Source of the DNA: UBA4416 sp963422675 | GTDB lineage: Bacteria; Bacteroidota; Bacteroidia; B-17B0; Aurantibacillaceae | Direction of reading: 5' to 3' | Length of the DNA: 64,000 nucleotides | Assembly: GCA_963422675.2 (NCBI GenBank) | Contig: CAXVYS010000031.1 | Location: forward strand, 23,278 to 87,277 | Shown: positions 44,578 to 53,267 of the stretch, piece after piece | Position numbering within the stretch: the first letter of the stretch is position 1 | Layout of the letters: each line of letters begins with the position of its first letter | The notes under the pieces: model-generated | The model's database searches: none | What the model was told of the DNA's origin: nothing | What the model saw: only the letters and a program-made list of their open reading frames with translations | Translations under genes and position numbers: made by a program

Positions 44578-45006
44578 ATGAAGACCAAAACTATAAGGTG
44601 GGGTTACTTAAACGTAATTTTTGTGGGTTTAATAATAATAACCCTCTCAGCATTTGTCTATAAACCTACAATGGCCAGGCCAAAGCAAGACGATCCTGTA
44701 ATTAGTTTGGAAGCATTTAATAAAAGAATTGCCAACAAAAATAAAGCAGTTTTGGTTTACTTTTCAGCCGGGTGGTGCGCCGTGTGTCCAAAATTTAAAC
44801 CCGTTATAGCTGAAATCGAAGAAGAATATAGCAGCAAAATGGAAGTATTAAGAATAGACATCGAAAGAGATGTGGAAGTAGCTGAAAAGTTTGAAGTAAA
44901 CACCTTACCTCTTTTGATTTTATACAAAAATGGGAAAAGAGAGTGGACAAGTTCCGGTATTATTCCGATTGCAAATATCAGGAGAGAAATTGATTGTTAT
45001 TTATAG
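44578..45006 (+). CDS. membrane-anchored thioredoxin-like protein
   Basis: 142 residues from ATG 44578 (the ATG at 44563 overlaps the preceding gene). One N-terminal membrane or signal segment (YLNVIFVGLIIITLSAFVY), then a thioredoxin fold with active site W-C67-A-V-C70-P in VLVYFSAGWCAVCPKF. The cis-proline region reads VNTLPLLILYKNG. Likely acts in the periplasm as a thiol reductase or oxidase, as DsbD-gamma or TlpA-like proteins do in cytochrome c maturation. It lies 190 bp before the cbb3 oxidase genes, which fits that role. Confidence 0.85.
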   Translation: MKTKTIRWGYLNVIFVGLIIITLSAFVYKPTMARPKQDDPVISLEAFNKRIANKNKAVLVYFSAGWCAVCPKFKPVIAEIEEEYSSKMEVLRIDIERDVEVAEKFEVNTLPLLILYKNGKREWTSSGIIPIANIRREIDCYL

Positions 45007-45123
45007 CAAGAAATAGTATGATGACATGTAAGATATTGAAAAATCGACGACACGATTAAAGTGGGATATGATTTTGTAAAGCAGACCATTAGTTTGGATG
45101 CTCTTATTTTTTCAAATTGCTAA

Positions 45124-45190
45124 TATGATTTCTATCATACAAGAGACTTACCGTGATCAGGTATTAATTGGGAGATGCGCTATAATTTTG
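45124..45190 (+). promoter_or_regulatory. FNR-like class I promoter of ccoI
   Basis: TATGATTTCTATCATA (45124-45139) is a perfect palindrome centred at 45131.5, 58.5 bp before the G of the perfect -7 element TAATTTTG (45183-45190). A TCA half-site at 45157-45159 falls at the class II position. The predicted transcript starts around 45195, favouring the ATG at 45222. Confidence 0.75.
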
Positions 45191-45221
45191 ACTCAATATG
45201 ATAAAAGAAACACAACGTATC

Positions 45222-47648
45222 ATGCTTTGCTATCATTGTGGCGAAAATTGTGAAAACGAAACCATTCATATTGCTGAAAAACACTTTTGTTGCCAGGGTT
45301 GTAAAACCGTTTACGAGATCCTTAATAAAGTGGAGCTTTGTGATTACTATATGATGGAGAGTCAGCCCGGTCTGTCTCAAAAAACACAAGTGCGTCCCGA
45401 CAAATTTGTTTTTCTCGACGACGATACCCTTCAGCTAAAACTTATTCATTATAAAGACAAAGTTCAAAGTCATGTGAGTTTTTATTTGCCTCAAATGCAT
45501 TGCAGTTCTTGTATTTGGTTATTGGAACATCTGGGGAAACTGGATAAACATATCATTCGCTCACAGGTAAATTTTTTAAAAAAAGAAGTAAGTATTGTAT
45601 TTAACCATCAATACACCTCTTTAAGAAAAGTAACGGAGCTTTTAACGGCTATTGGTTATGAACCGCATTTCAGTTTAAATAACCTGGCCGATAAACCAAA
45701 AAAAAACTATGATAAAACCAGGATCTATAAAATAGGAGTTACCGGTTTCTGTTTCGGTAACATCATGCTTCTAAGTTTTCCTGAGTATTTTTCATTAGGA
45801 AATATGGAAGAAAAAGACTTGCAACAACTATTTTCTTATTTAATTCTCTTTTTATCATTACCGGTATTTTTTTATAGTGCTTCTGAGTTTTTTGTATCGG
45901 CCTGGAAAAGTATAAAGCAAAAAATACTGAATATTGATGCTCCCATTGCCATTGCAATACTAATCACCTTTGGCAGGAGTCTTTATGAAATCTTATCACA
46001 AACCGGCGCAGGTTACCTGGATTCTATGTCAGGTATTGTTTTCTTTATGTTAATTGGCCGTTTTTTTCAAAACAAAACCTATAATACGATGGCCTTTGAT
46101 AGGGATTACACATCATATTTCCCTTTAGGAGTTACTCTACTATCAGAAAATGGAATGGAAGAACAAATACCTGTTTCGAATTTGAAAACGGGACAGCGCA
46201 TAAAAGTTCATAGTAGCGAAATTATTCCTGCCGACTGTATCCTTTTTCTTGGCAAAGGAATGATTGATTATAGCTTTGTCTCGGGAGAGGCAATCCCGGT
46301 TGAAAAGCATATAGGAGAGATTATTTACGCCGGAGGAAAACAAACGGGAGGTGCATTGGAACTGGAAGTTGTGAAGGATGTATCCCAAAGCTACCTTACA
46401 CAACTATGGAATAACGATGCTTTCACGAAAGCAAAAGATACAGGTAAATCATACATTCATTCCATAAGTAAATACTTTACGCTTGTTTTGTTTTCAATCG
46501 CAATTGCTTCAGCATTGTATTGGTATGTACATGATGCGTCGCGTATATGGAACTCGGTAACTTCTGTTTTAATAGTGGCTTGCCCTTGTGCCTTATTGCT
46601 CTCAGCTACATTTACAAATGGCAATATGTTACGGATATTACAGAAGTATGGCTTTTATGCCCGAAATGCAGCTGTCATAGAACAAATTTCTGAGGCCGAT
46701 ACCATCGTATTTGATAAAACCGGTACCATTACGCAACAGGAGGAATCAGCCATTACATTTACAGGTGTTCAATTACATTATGAAACCATTCAGCTTATCA
46801 GATCTTTAGTAGGTCAATCCAATCATCCCTTAAGTAAAGCTATCTTACAATCACTCCCATTTTGTAAACTGATACCGGTAAAAAATTATGAAGAGCTTGT
46901 GGGTTTGGGGATAAGAGGAAGAGTCCTTGATCATGAGATCCTGATGGGCTCATCCGATTTTATAAACGAAAAAATAGTTAGCACAGATAAAGGAAGTAAT
47001 GTTTATGTGAAAATAGATAACAAGTTACTTGGCTATTATTCTATTCAAACTACATATCGGCCGGGTTTATCGGAGTTATTAAAAGAGCTTCAGGAGAAAT
47101 ACGATATTTCTTTACTATCCGGTGATAATAATTCAGAGCAGTTAAAATTAAAAAAATGGTTTAGGTCTGACCTCTTATTTAATCAATCGCCTCAGGATAA
47201 ACTCAATTATATAAAAAAATTACAGGCTTATGGTAAAAAGGTAATTATGATGGGTGATGGGTTAAATGATGCGGGAGCTTTAAAGCAAAGTGATGTAGGC
47301 ATTGCTGTTACCGATAATATTAATAATTTTTCTCCCGCCTGCGATGTGATCATGAATGGAAATAGCTTTAGCTATTTTAATCCATTACTAAGATATTGCA
47401 AACAAAATAAATTGATTATCAATATGAGTTTTGTTATTTCAATTGCATATAATCTTATCGGATTGTACTTTGCCGTTCAGGGGCAATTAAAGCCCGTCAT
47501 TGCGGCTATTTTAATGCCGGTAAGCTCCATTAGTATTGTGTTATTTACGACAGGAATGAGTTCTTTATGTTCTCTTAGTCTTAAAAAAGCCGGACTTAAA
47601 GTAATTAACAAACACCCAAAAGATGATACAAATCATACGGCTAACTGA
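45222..47648 (+). CDS. ccoI: copper-translocating P-type ATPase for cbb3 oxidase (CcoI/FixI)
   Basis: 808 residues from ATG 45222; the in-frame ATG at 45198 would be nearly leaderless given the -7 element ending at 45190, and family proteins start close to MxCxHCG. N-terminal FixI metal domain (MLCYHCGENC, CCQGCKTVYEIL), heavy-metal domain with HCSSCIW, about eight helices, CPC motif in VACPCALLLS, phosphorylation site DKTGTI and hinge MGDGLNDAGAL. It supplies copper for the CcoN active site. Leads the oxidase cluster. Its last codons contain the FNR-like sites that serve ccoS and ccoNO. Confidence 0.93.
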   Translation: MLCYHCGENCENETIHIAEKHFCCQGCKTVYEILNKVELCDYYMMESQPGLSQKTQVRPDKFVFLDDDTLQLKLIHYKDKVQSHVSFYLPQMHCSSCIWLLEHLGKLDKHIIRSQVNFLKKEVSIVFNHQYTSLRKVTELLTAIGYEPHFSLNNLADKPKKNYDKTRIYKIGVTGFCFGNIMLLSFPEYFSLGNMEEKDLQQLFSYLILFLSLPVFFYSASEFFVSAWKSIKQKILNIDAPIAIAILITFGRSLYEILSQTGAGYLDSMSGIVFFMLIGRFFQNKTYNTMAFDRDYTSYFPLGVTLLSENGMEEQIPVSNLKTGQRIKVHSSEIIPADCILFLGKGMIDYSFVSGEAIPVEKHIGEIIYAGGKQTGGALELEVVKDVSQSYLTQLWNNDAFTKAKDTGKSYIHSISKYFTLVLFSIAIASALYWYVHDASRIWNSVTSVLIVACPCALLLSATFTNGNMLRILQKYGFYARNAAVIEQISEADTIVFDKTGTITQQEESAITFTGVQLHYETIQLIRSLVGQSNHPLSKAILQSLPFCKLIPVKNYEELVGLGIRGRVLDHEILMGSSDFINEKIVSTDKGSNVYVKIDNKLLGYYSIQTTYRPGLSELLKELQEKYDISLLSGDNNSEQLKLKKWFRSDLLFNQSPQDKLNYIKKLQAYGKKVIMMGDGLNDAGALKQSDVGIAVTDNINNFSPACDVIMNGNSFSYFNPLLRYCKQNKLIINMSFVISIAYNLIGLYFAVQGQLKPVIAAILMPVSSISIVLFTTGMSSLCSLSLKKAGLKVINKHPKDDTNHTAN

Positions 47649-47688
47649 CGGTACTCAGCCCTTGAAAAATACTGTAGAAATATCTTTG
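47623..47688 (+). promoter_or_regulatory. tandem FNR-like class I + II promoter of ccoS-ccoNO, inside ccoI
   Basis: Perfect -7 element TATCTTTG (47681-47688). Class I site ATGATACAAATCAT (47623-47636, perfect palindrome) is centred 58.5 bp, and class II site CTGACGGTACTCAG (47645-47658) 36.5 bp, before the final G. The class II site contains the ccoI stop codon. The leader before ccoS would be only about 8 nt. Confidence 0.75.
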
Positions 47689-47701
47689 CCAATAAAATCT
47701 C

Positions 47702-47875
47702 ATGAGCGTAATTTTTATATTGATACTTGCAAGTCTGATGATTGCCATCGGATTTCTTATCGCATTTATATGGTCGGTAAAAACCAACCAATACGAAGAT
47801 GATTATACACCATCTGTTAGAATTCTTTTTGAAAATGATGTAAAACAAGATAAAGACGATAAAACAAAACAATAA
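47702..47875 (+). CDS. ccoS: cbb3 oxidase maturation protein CcoS
   Basis: A 57-residue frame from ATG 47702: MSVIFILILASLMIAIGFLI, AFIWSVKTNQYEDD, then a short charged tail. This is the typical CcoS pattern (one helix, then FxWAVxxGQYDD). CcoS is needed for correct cofactor insertion in cbb3 oxidase. It lies 53 bp after ccoI and 5 bp before ccoNO. Confidence 0.9.
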   Translation: MSVIFILILASLMIAIGFLIAFIWSVKTNQYEDDYTPSVRILFENDVKQDKDDKTKQ

Positions 47876-47880
47876 CTCAT

Positions 47881-50013
47881 ATGGAACTACAAAAATTTCA
47901 GTACGATAATAAAACGGTAAAATGGTTTGCTTACGCAACCATGTTCTGGGGTATAGTTGGTATGCTCGCAGGATTATTGGCAGCTTTGCAATTATGCATT
48001 CCTGCTTTAAATATGGACTTACCATATACCACATTTGGAAGGGTTCGTCCCATACATACAAATGCAGTCATTTTTGCCTTTGTGGGTAATGGTATTTTTA
48101 TGGGTGTTTATTATTCTCTGCAAAGATTACTGAAAGCACGGATGTTTAGTGATTTTTTGAGTAAAGTACATTTTTTCGGATGGCAATTTATTATTGTATT
48201 AGCGGCAATTTCTTTGGCTTTAGGAAAAACAACAGGGAAAGAATATGCAGAACTGGAATGGCCTATTGATATTTTAATTACCATAGTTTGGGTAGTGTTT
48301 GGTTGGAATATGTTTGGTACGATCATTCGTAGAAGAGAACGTCATTTATATGTCGCCATTTGGTTCTATATAGCAACATTTGTAACTATTGCAATGTTGC
48401 ATATTGTTAATTCCATTGAAATTCCGGTATCATTCTGGAAATCCTATTCATGGTATGCCGGTGTTCAGGATGCCCTGGTGCAATGGTGGTATGGGCACAA
48501 CGCTGTTGCTTTTTTCTTAACAACACCTTATTTAGGCTTAATGTATTACTTTTTACCAAAGGCAGCCAATCGCCCGGTGTATTCTTACCGTTTATCCATC
48601 ATCCATTTCTGGTCTTTAATCTTTATCTACATCTGGGCAGGGCCTCATCATTTATTATACACATCAGTGCCTGACTGGGCACAATCCTTAGGTGTGGTGT
48701 TTTCTATCATGTTGATAGCACCTTCCTGGGGTGGTATGATCAATGGTTTATTAACCTTACGGGGTGCATGGGATAAAGTGAGAGAAGATGTTGTATTGAA
48801 ATTTTTAGTGGTAGCAGTTACTGCTTATGGTATGGCTACTTTCGAAGGCCCCATGTTATCACTTAAAAATGTAAGTGCTATTGCGCATTATACTGATTGG
48901 ATCGTGGCACATGTGCATGTTGGAGCTCTGGGCTGGAATGGCTTTATGACTTTCGGGATTTTATACTGGCTCATCCCCAGATTATTTCGAGTGGAATTGT
49001 TCTCTAAAAAACTAGCGAATATGCATTTCTGGATCGGCACTTTAGGAATTGTACTATATGCAGTTCCCATGTATTGGAGCGGCATTATGCAGAGTTTAAT
49101 GTGGAAAGAATTTACACCTGAAGGACAGTTAAAATGGCAGTTCATGGATACGGTCACAAAAATGATCCCATTTTATGCTACAAGGGCAATAGGCGGATCG
49201 TTATACCTTATTGGAGCAGTGATGATGGTTTATAATCTTATTAAGACAATTAAAAAAGGATCATTTCTTGCAAATGAAAATGCGGAAGCACCGGCTTTGG
49301 AAAACACAGTTATCTCCCATGGTAAAGAACACTGGCATCGATGGATAGAACGTAAACCTGTTCAAATGATGATCGTAAGTTTAGTGGTGGTTGCAATTGG
49401 TGGCATCATCGAATTTGTACCAACTTTTCTCGTAAAATCAAATATTCCTACCATTGCGAGTGTAAAACCTTATACACCACTTGAATTGCATGGCAGAGAC
49501 ATTTATGTAAGAGAAGGCTGTTATACTTGTCATTCACAAATGATACGGCCTTTCAGAAGTGAAACAGCCCGTTATGGTGAATATTCAAAAGCAGGGGAAT
49601 TTGTGTACGACCATCCTTTTCAGTGGGGTAGTAAACGGACGGGACCTGATTTGGCACGTGTAGGTGGAAAGTACCCTGATAGCTGGCATTACAACCATAT
49701 GTTGGACCCAACGTCTATGTCTCCGGGATCTATTATGCCACCTTATCCATGGCTGTTTGATGACCAGATTGATGTTTCGTTAACCGTTGCAAAAATAAGA
49801 GCAATGAAACGATTAGGAGTTCCTTACCCAGATGGTTACGAAAACAAAGCCGCCAAAGATATGGAGCAACAGGCAAAAATTATTGCCGGAAATTTAGAAA
49901 AAGATGGCATCAGAATATTGGCTGACAGAGAAGTTATTGCACTTATTGGCTACTTGCAACGTATGGGAACAGATATAAAGAATGAATCCAAAAGAGACAC
50001 ATTAAATAAATAA
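47881..50013 (+). CDS. ccoNO: cbb3-type cytochrome c oxidase, fused subunits I and II (CcoNO)
   Basis: 710 residues. CcoN part (about 1-490) has some twelve membrane helices with haem and copper ligand regions RPIHTNAVIFAFVGNGIFMG, WWYGHNAVAFFLTTPYLGLM, WAGPHHLLYTSVPDWAQSLG and TDWIVAHVHVGALGWNG. The CcoO part (about 500-710) is a membrane-anchored cytochrome c with haem motif C547-Y-T-C550-H551 in REGCYTCHSQMIRPF, and later GPDLARVGGKYPDSWHYNHM. The fusion is common in Bacteroidota; elsewhere these are two genes. It is the high-affinity terminal oxidase for low-oxygen respiration. Confidence 0.95.
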   Translation: MELQKFQYDNKTVKWFAYATMFWGIVGMLAGLLAALQLCIPALNMDLPYTTFGRVRPIHTNAVIFAFVGNGIFMGVYYSLQRLLKARMFSDFLSKVHFFGWQFIIVLAAISLALGKTTGKEYAELEWPIDILITIVWVVFGWNMFGTIIRRRERHLYVAIWFYIATFVTIAMLHIVNSIEIPVSFWKSYSWYAGVQDALVQWWYGHNAVAFFLTTPYLGLMYYFLPKAANRPVYSYRLSIIHFWSLIFIYIWAGPHHLLYTSVPDWAQSLGVVFSIMLIAPSWGGMINGLLTLRGAWDKVREDVVLKFLVVAVTAYGMATFEGPMLSLKNVSAIAHYTDWIVAHVHVGALGWNGFMTFGILYWLIPRLFRVELFSKKLANMHFWIGTLGIVLYAVPMYWSGIMQSLMWKEFTPEGQLKWQFMDTVTKMIPFYATRAIGGSLYLIGAVMMVYNLIKTIKKGSFLANENAEAPALENTVISHGKEHWHRWIERKPVQMMIVSLVVVAIGGIIEFVPTFLVKSNIPTIASVKPYTPLELHGRDIYVREGCYTCHSQMIRPFRSETARYGEYSKAGEFVYDHPFQWGSKRTGPDLARVGGKYPDSWHYNHMLDPTSMSPGSIMPPYPWLFDDQIDVSLTVAKIRAMKRLGVPYPDGYENKAAKDMEQQAKIIAGNLEKDGIRILADREVIALIGYLQRMGTDIKNESKRDTLNK

Positions 50014-50031
50014 CCTTCATAAAAAAGCACT

Positions 50032-50247
50032 ATGAAATTCATCAATTATCTTGAAAGTATGACGGGTGTGGGGATATATCCTCTTACCTCCTTAATGATC
50101 TTCTTTATTTTTTTTATCGGAGTGATGTTTTTTGTCATTAAAGGCCGGAAAGAATACTTTGATACGCTTTCACAATTACCATTAACTTCTAAAAACGACG
50201 ATGTATTAATTCTCAATACAAAAGATTATGATGAAGCAACTCACTAA
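50032..50247 (+). CDS. ccoQ: CcoQ-like small oxidase subunit
   Basis: 71 residues with one membrane helix (YPLTSLMIFFIFFIGVMFFV) followed by KGRKEYFDTLSQLPL, the usual CcoQ/FixQ layout. It lies between ccoNO and ccoP and overlaps the start of ccoP by 20 bp. It probably stabilises the oxidase complex. Confidence 0.85.
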   Translation: MKFINYLESMTGVGIYPLTSLMIFFIFFIGVMFFVIKGRKEYFDTLSQLPLTSKNDDVLILNTKDYDEATH

Positions 50248-51391
50248 ATACAAGATCATTTTTTTTGGTTTATTATTTCTGCCAATGTTTAATTACGCCC
50301 AGGAAACCAATCCTTCTATAAATAATGAAGGTTGTTTTTCAAATGTCTTTTTTAATACTTTACTGGTTTTAATTATTGCACTACTTATAGTAATATATGC
50401 TTTAGGGCAAACACTTAAAAATATTGCTGATAGCGATTATCTGATTAATAAATCCATTGAAAGCGACGGAAAAAATAAAAGCAACGATATTATAAAAAAA
50501 ACAAGCGTATTGCTTATCCTACTATCTGGTTTTCAACTGAAGGCGCAAACAACTCATCACACTGTCAACAGCTGGTTGATTGGTGGACTGGACATGTTAA
50601 CGTTTTTTAGTATGATCGCTGTTATTTTAGTGGAAGGTATTATCATTGTTGTGCTCTATCGTATGATTATGGGGTTTATAAAACCCATAACTCAAATGCG
50701 TGTTCAAAAGCCCAAGACCAAAACAATTCTTGAAAAAATAAATGCTTCTATTGATATAGATAAAGAGCAGGATATTATACTGGACCATGATTATGACGGT
50801 ATCAAAGAATTGGATAATGATTTACCACCCTGGTGGAAATATGGTTTTTATTTAAGTATTGTGGTTGCTTTCATTTATATGATCAATTACCATGTTCTGG
50901 GAACGGGTGATTTACAAATAGTGGAATACAATAAAGCTTTGGCGCAGGGAAAACTGGAAGTAGAAGAATATATGAAAACAGCTGCCAATAATGTAGATGA
51001 AACTAATGTGAAACAATTAGAAGGAGCTGATATCGAAACCGGTAAACAATTATTTATTGCCAATTGTTCGGCGTGCCATGGTAAACTCGGGCAGGGAACT
51101 GTAGGGCCTAATTTAACAGATGTTTATTGGCTACATGGTGGTGCACTTGCAGATATATTTAAAACCATTAAATATGGTTGGGTAGATAAAGGAATGAAAT
51201 CGTGGAAAGAAGACCTTTCACCTGTTCAGATAGCACAACTTGCAAGCTTTATTAAAACTTTATCGGGGACAAATCCTCCAGAAGCGAAATCACCACAGGG
51301 CGACCTTTTTAAGGAAGAAAAAAGTAACACCCGGGATTCAATAACCGTTGTTGAAGATACCCTGATGATAAAAAAAGATACCATTCAATAA
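50228..51391 (+). CDS. ccoP: cbb3 oxidase subunit III (CcoP), single haem motif
   Basis: 387 residues. An N-terminal signal-like or membrane segment (IIFFGLLFLPMFNYAQ), further helices (VFFNTLLVLIIALLIVIYAL, MLTFFSMIAVILVEGIIIVV), the CcoP N-domain (DHDYDGIKELDNDLPPWWKY, FYLSIVVAFIYMINYHVLG), then one cytochrome c domain with C280-S-A-C283-H284. Proteobacterial CcoP has two haem motifs; only one is present here, as in many Bacteroidota. A methionine ligand is available in DKGMKSWKEDLSP. The start may be 50228 or the next ATG at 50231. Confidence 0.93.
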   Translation: MMKQLTKYKIIFFGLLFLPMFNYAQETNPSINNEGCFSNVFFNTLLVLIIALLIVIYALGQTLKNIADSDYLINKSIESDGKNKSNDIIKKTSVLLILLSGFQLKAQTTHHTVNSWLIGGLDMLTFFSMIAVILVEGIIIVVLYRMIMGFIKPITQMRVQKPKTKTILEKINASIDIDKEQDIILDHDYDGIKELDNDLPPWWKYGFYLSIVVAFIYMINYHVLGTGDLQIVEYNKALAQGKLEVEEYMKTAANNVDETNVKQLEGADIETGKQLFIANCSACHGKLGQGTVGPNLTDVYWLHGGALADIFKTIKYGWVDKGMKSWKEDLSPVQIAQLASFIKTLSGTNPPEAKSPQGDLFKEEKSNTRDSITVVEDTLMIKKDTIQ

Positions 51392-51409
51392 GTACTGATA
51401 CCAATTAAC

Positions 51410-52813
51410 ATGGCTTTAGCTGATGATACTACTGATTCGTTTCGTGACCACCTGACAACGATCGATGAGAACGGTAAGAGAAAATGGATTTTTCCGTATA
51501 AACCTTCCGGTAAATTATTTAATTATCGGAAATATTTAAGTTACATCTATCTGATTGTTTTCTTTGGCCTGCCTTTTATCAAAGTTCATGGAGAACCTCT
51601 GTTCCTCATGAATATTCTTGAAAGAAAATTTATTTTATTCGGTACAATTTTCTGGCCCCAGGACTTTTTTATTTTCGGTATCGGCATGCTCATCTTTATT
51701 GTTTTTATAGCACTTTTCACTGTTATTTTTGGTCGTGTGTTTTGCGGATGGGCCTGCCCCCAAACAATTTTTATGGAAATGCTATTCCGTCGCATAGAGT
51801 ATTGGATCGATGGAGATGCCCCTCACCAAAAAGCCTTGAAACAGGCACCGTTAAGCAGAACAAAGATCATGAAGCGTACAGTTAAATATGTGCTGTTTTT
51901 TTTGTTGTCATTTTTGATTGCTAATACGTTTCTTTCTTATATCATTGGTTTGGATGAGCTGCTAAAGATTATAACAGAACCCATCAGCTCACATGTGGGA
52001 GGTTTTATATCTATTTTAATTTTTACGGGTATTTTCTTCTTTATTTATTCATGGTTCAGGGAACAAGTTTGTTTGATTGTTTGTCCGTATGGTCGTATGC
52101 AGGGTGTTTTGTTGGATCGAGATTCCATTGTAGTTGCTTATGATGACATAAGAGGAGAAGGCCGGCACAAGTTTAAAAAGAATGAACTAAGAACGGGTGG
52201 AGATTGTATTGATTGCAATATGTGTGTGAAAGTATGTCCAACAGGAATAGACATCAGGAACGGAACGCAACTTGAATGTATTAACTGTACTGCCTGTATC
52301 GACGCCTGTGATCATATGATGGAATCTGTGGGTTTAGAAAAAGGGTTGATTCGTTTTGATTCGGAAAATGGCATTAAAAATAAAATCAAACTCTCCTTTA
52401 CAGGCCGGATGAAAGCCTATTCGGCAGTTTTATTGATATTAATTGGTGTAGAATGCTTTTTGTTAATAAGCCGGTCAGATTTTGATGCAACGGTTATAAG
52501 AGCAAAAGGAATGCTTTATCAGGAACAGCCTGATCATAAAATAAGTAATTTATTTACAATTAAATTAATTAATAAAACCCGTAAAGAACTCCCGGTGATA
52601 CTTAAAGTAGAACAATTTCCTCAGGCAAGTATTCAAATTATTGGGAAAGATCTGGTCGTAAAAAAAGAGGAGATGATACAGGGAAGCTTTTTCCTTTTTC
52701 TGGATGAAAGAGATATAAAAAAAAGAAAAACAGAACTAACAATTGGGATTTATAGTAACGGTAAACTTATTAAAACTGTAAAAACTAATTTTTTAGGACC
52801 TGTTGCATTATAA
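51410..52813 (+). CDS. ccoG: CcoG/RdxA-type polyferredoxin
   Basis: 467 residues. Membrane helices (YLSYIYLIVFFGLPFIKVHG, FIFGIGMLIFIVFIALFTV) with the CcoG motif FGRVFCGWACPQTIFMEMLF, VCPYGRMQGVLLDRDS, then two 4Fe-4S motifs: CIDCNMCVKVCPTGIDIRNG and CINCTACIDACDHMM. The C-terminal domain (about 345-467) is an immunoglobulin-like fold. CcoG reduces copper for the oxidase assembly pathway. It lies 18 bp after ccoP, before the ccoH-like gene. Confidence 0.93.
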   Translation: MALADDTTDSFRDHLTTIDENGKRKWIFPYKPSGKLFNYRKYLSYIYLIVFFGLPFIKVHGEPLFLMNILERKFILFGTIFWPQDFFIFGIGMLIFIVFIALFTVIFGRVFCGWACPQTIFMEMLFRRIEYWIDGDAPHQKALKQAPLSRTKIMKRTVKYVLFFLLSFLIANTFLSYIIGLDELLKIITEPISSHVGGFISILIFTGIFFFIYSWFREQVCLIVCPYGRMQGVLLDRDSIVVAYDDIRGEGRHKFKKNELRTGGDCIDCNMCVKVCPTGIDIRNGTQLECINCTACIDACDHMMESVGLEKGLIRFDSENGIKNKIKLSFTGRMKAYSAVLLILIGVECFLLISRSDFDATVIRAKGMLYQEQPDHKISNLFTIKLINKTRKELPVILKVEQFPQASIQIIGKDLVVKKEEMIQGSFFLFLDERDIKKRKTELTIGIYSNGKLIKTVKTNFLGPVAL

Positions 52814-52829
52814 ATTTAATAACCTATTA

Positions 52830-53267
52830 ATGATGAGTTGGGGAATAAAAATTACTGTATTATACACAGGGTTCGTAATACTTATTTCGAGTATGGTATT
52901 TATAAGTGCCAATAACAAAAGTGAGTTGGTTGCAAAAGACTATTATGAACAAGAGTTAAATTATCAGCAAAGAATAGACGATTTAGCAAATGAAAAAAAA
53001 TTGAAAATAACGATTGATTATCAGATAATGGATACTTGTGTGGCTCTCCGCTTTCCCGGTACAGAAATGGCCAAAGATTTTAAAGGGGAAATTTTATTTT
53101 TCAGACCTTCTGATTCTTCTAAAGATTTAAAACTAAGATTGGCATTTAATGCAGATGGGGAGCAATTGATCTCTAAAGCATCACTCCATAAAGGTATTTA
53201 CAAAATGTGCTTGTACTGGAAAAATAATGCAATTAACTATTACAAAGAAACAATTATCACCATCTAA
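52830..53267 (+). CDS. ccoH: FixH/CcoH-like assembly protein
   Basis: 145 residues from ATG 52830 (the earlier ATG at 52803 overlaps ccoG; 52833 is also possible). One N-terminal helix (WGIKITVLYTGFVILISSMV) then SELVAKDYYEQELNYQQRID, the family motif (DYYxxELxYQ), and a beta-rich C-terminal domain. FixH assists oxidase assembly. Its stop overlaps the next start by 1 bp (TAATG). Confidence 0.88.
   Translation: MMSWGIKITVLYTGFVILISSMVFISANNKSELVAKDYYEQELNYQQRIDDLANEKKLKITIDYQIMDTCVALRFPGTEMAKDFKGEILFFRPSDSSKDLKLRLAFNADGEQLISKASLHKGIYKMCLYWKNNAINYYKETIITI

Noticed and set aside
47633..48061. 142-residue minus-strand frame across the ccoI end, ccoS and the ccoNO start
   Set aside because: It is the reverse of well-supported oxidase genes and has no family features.
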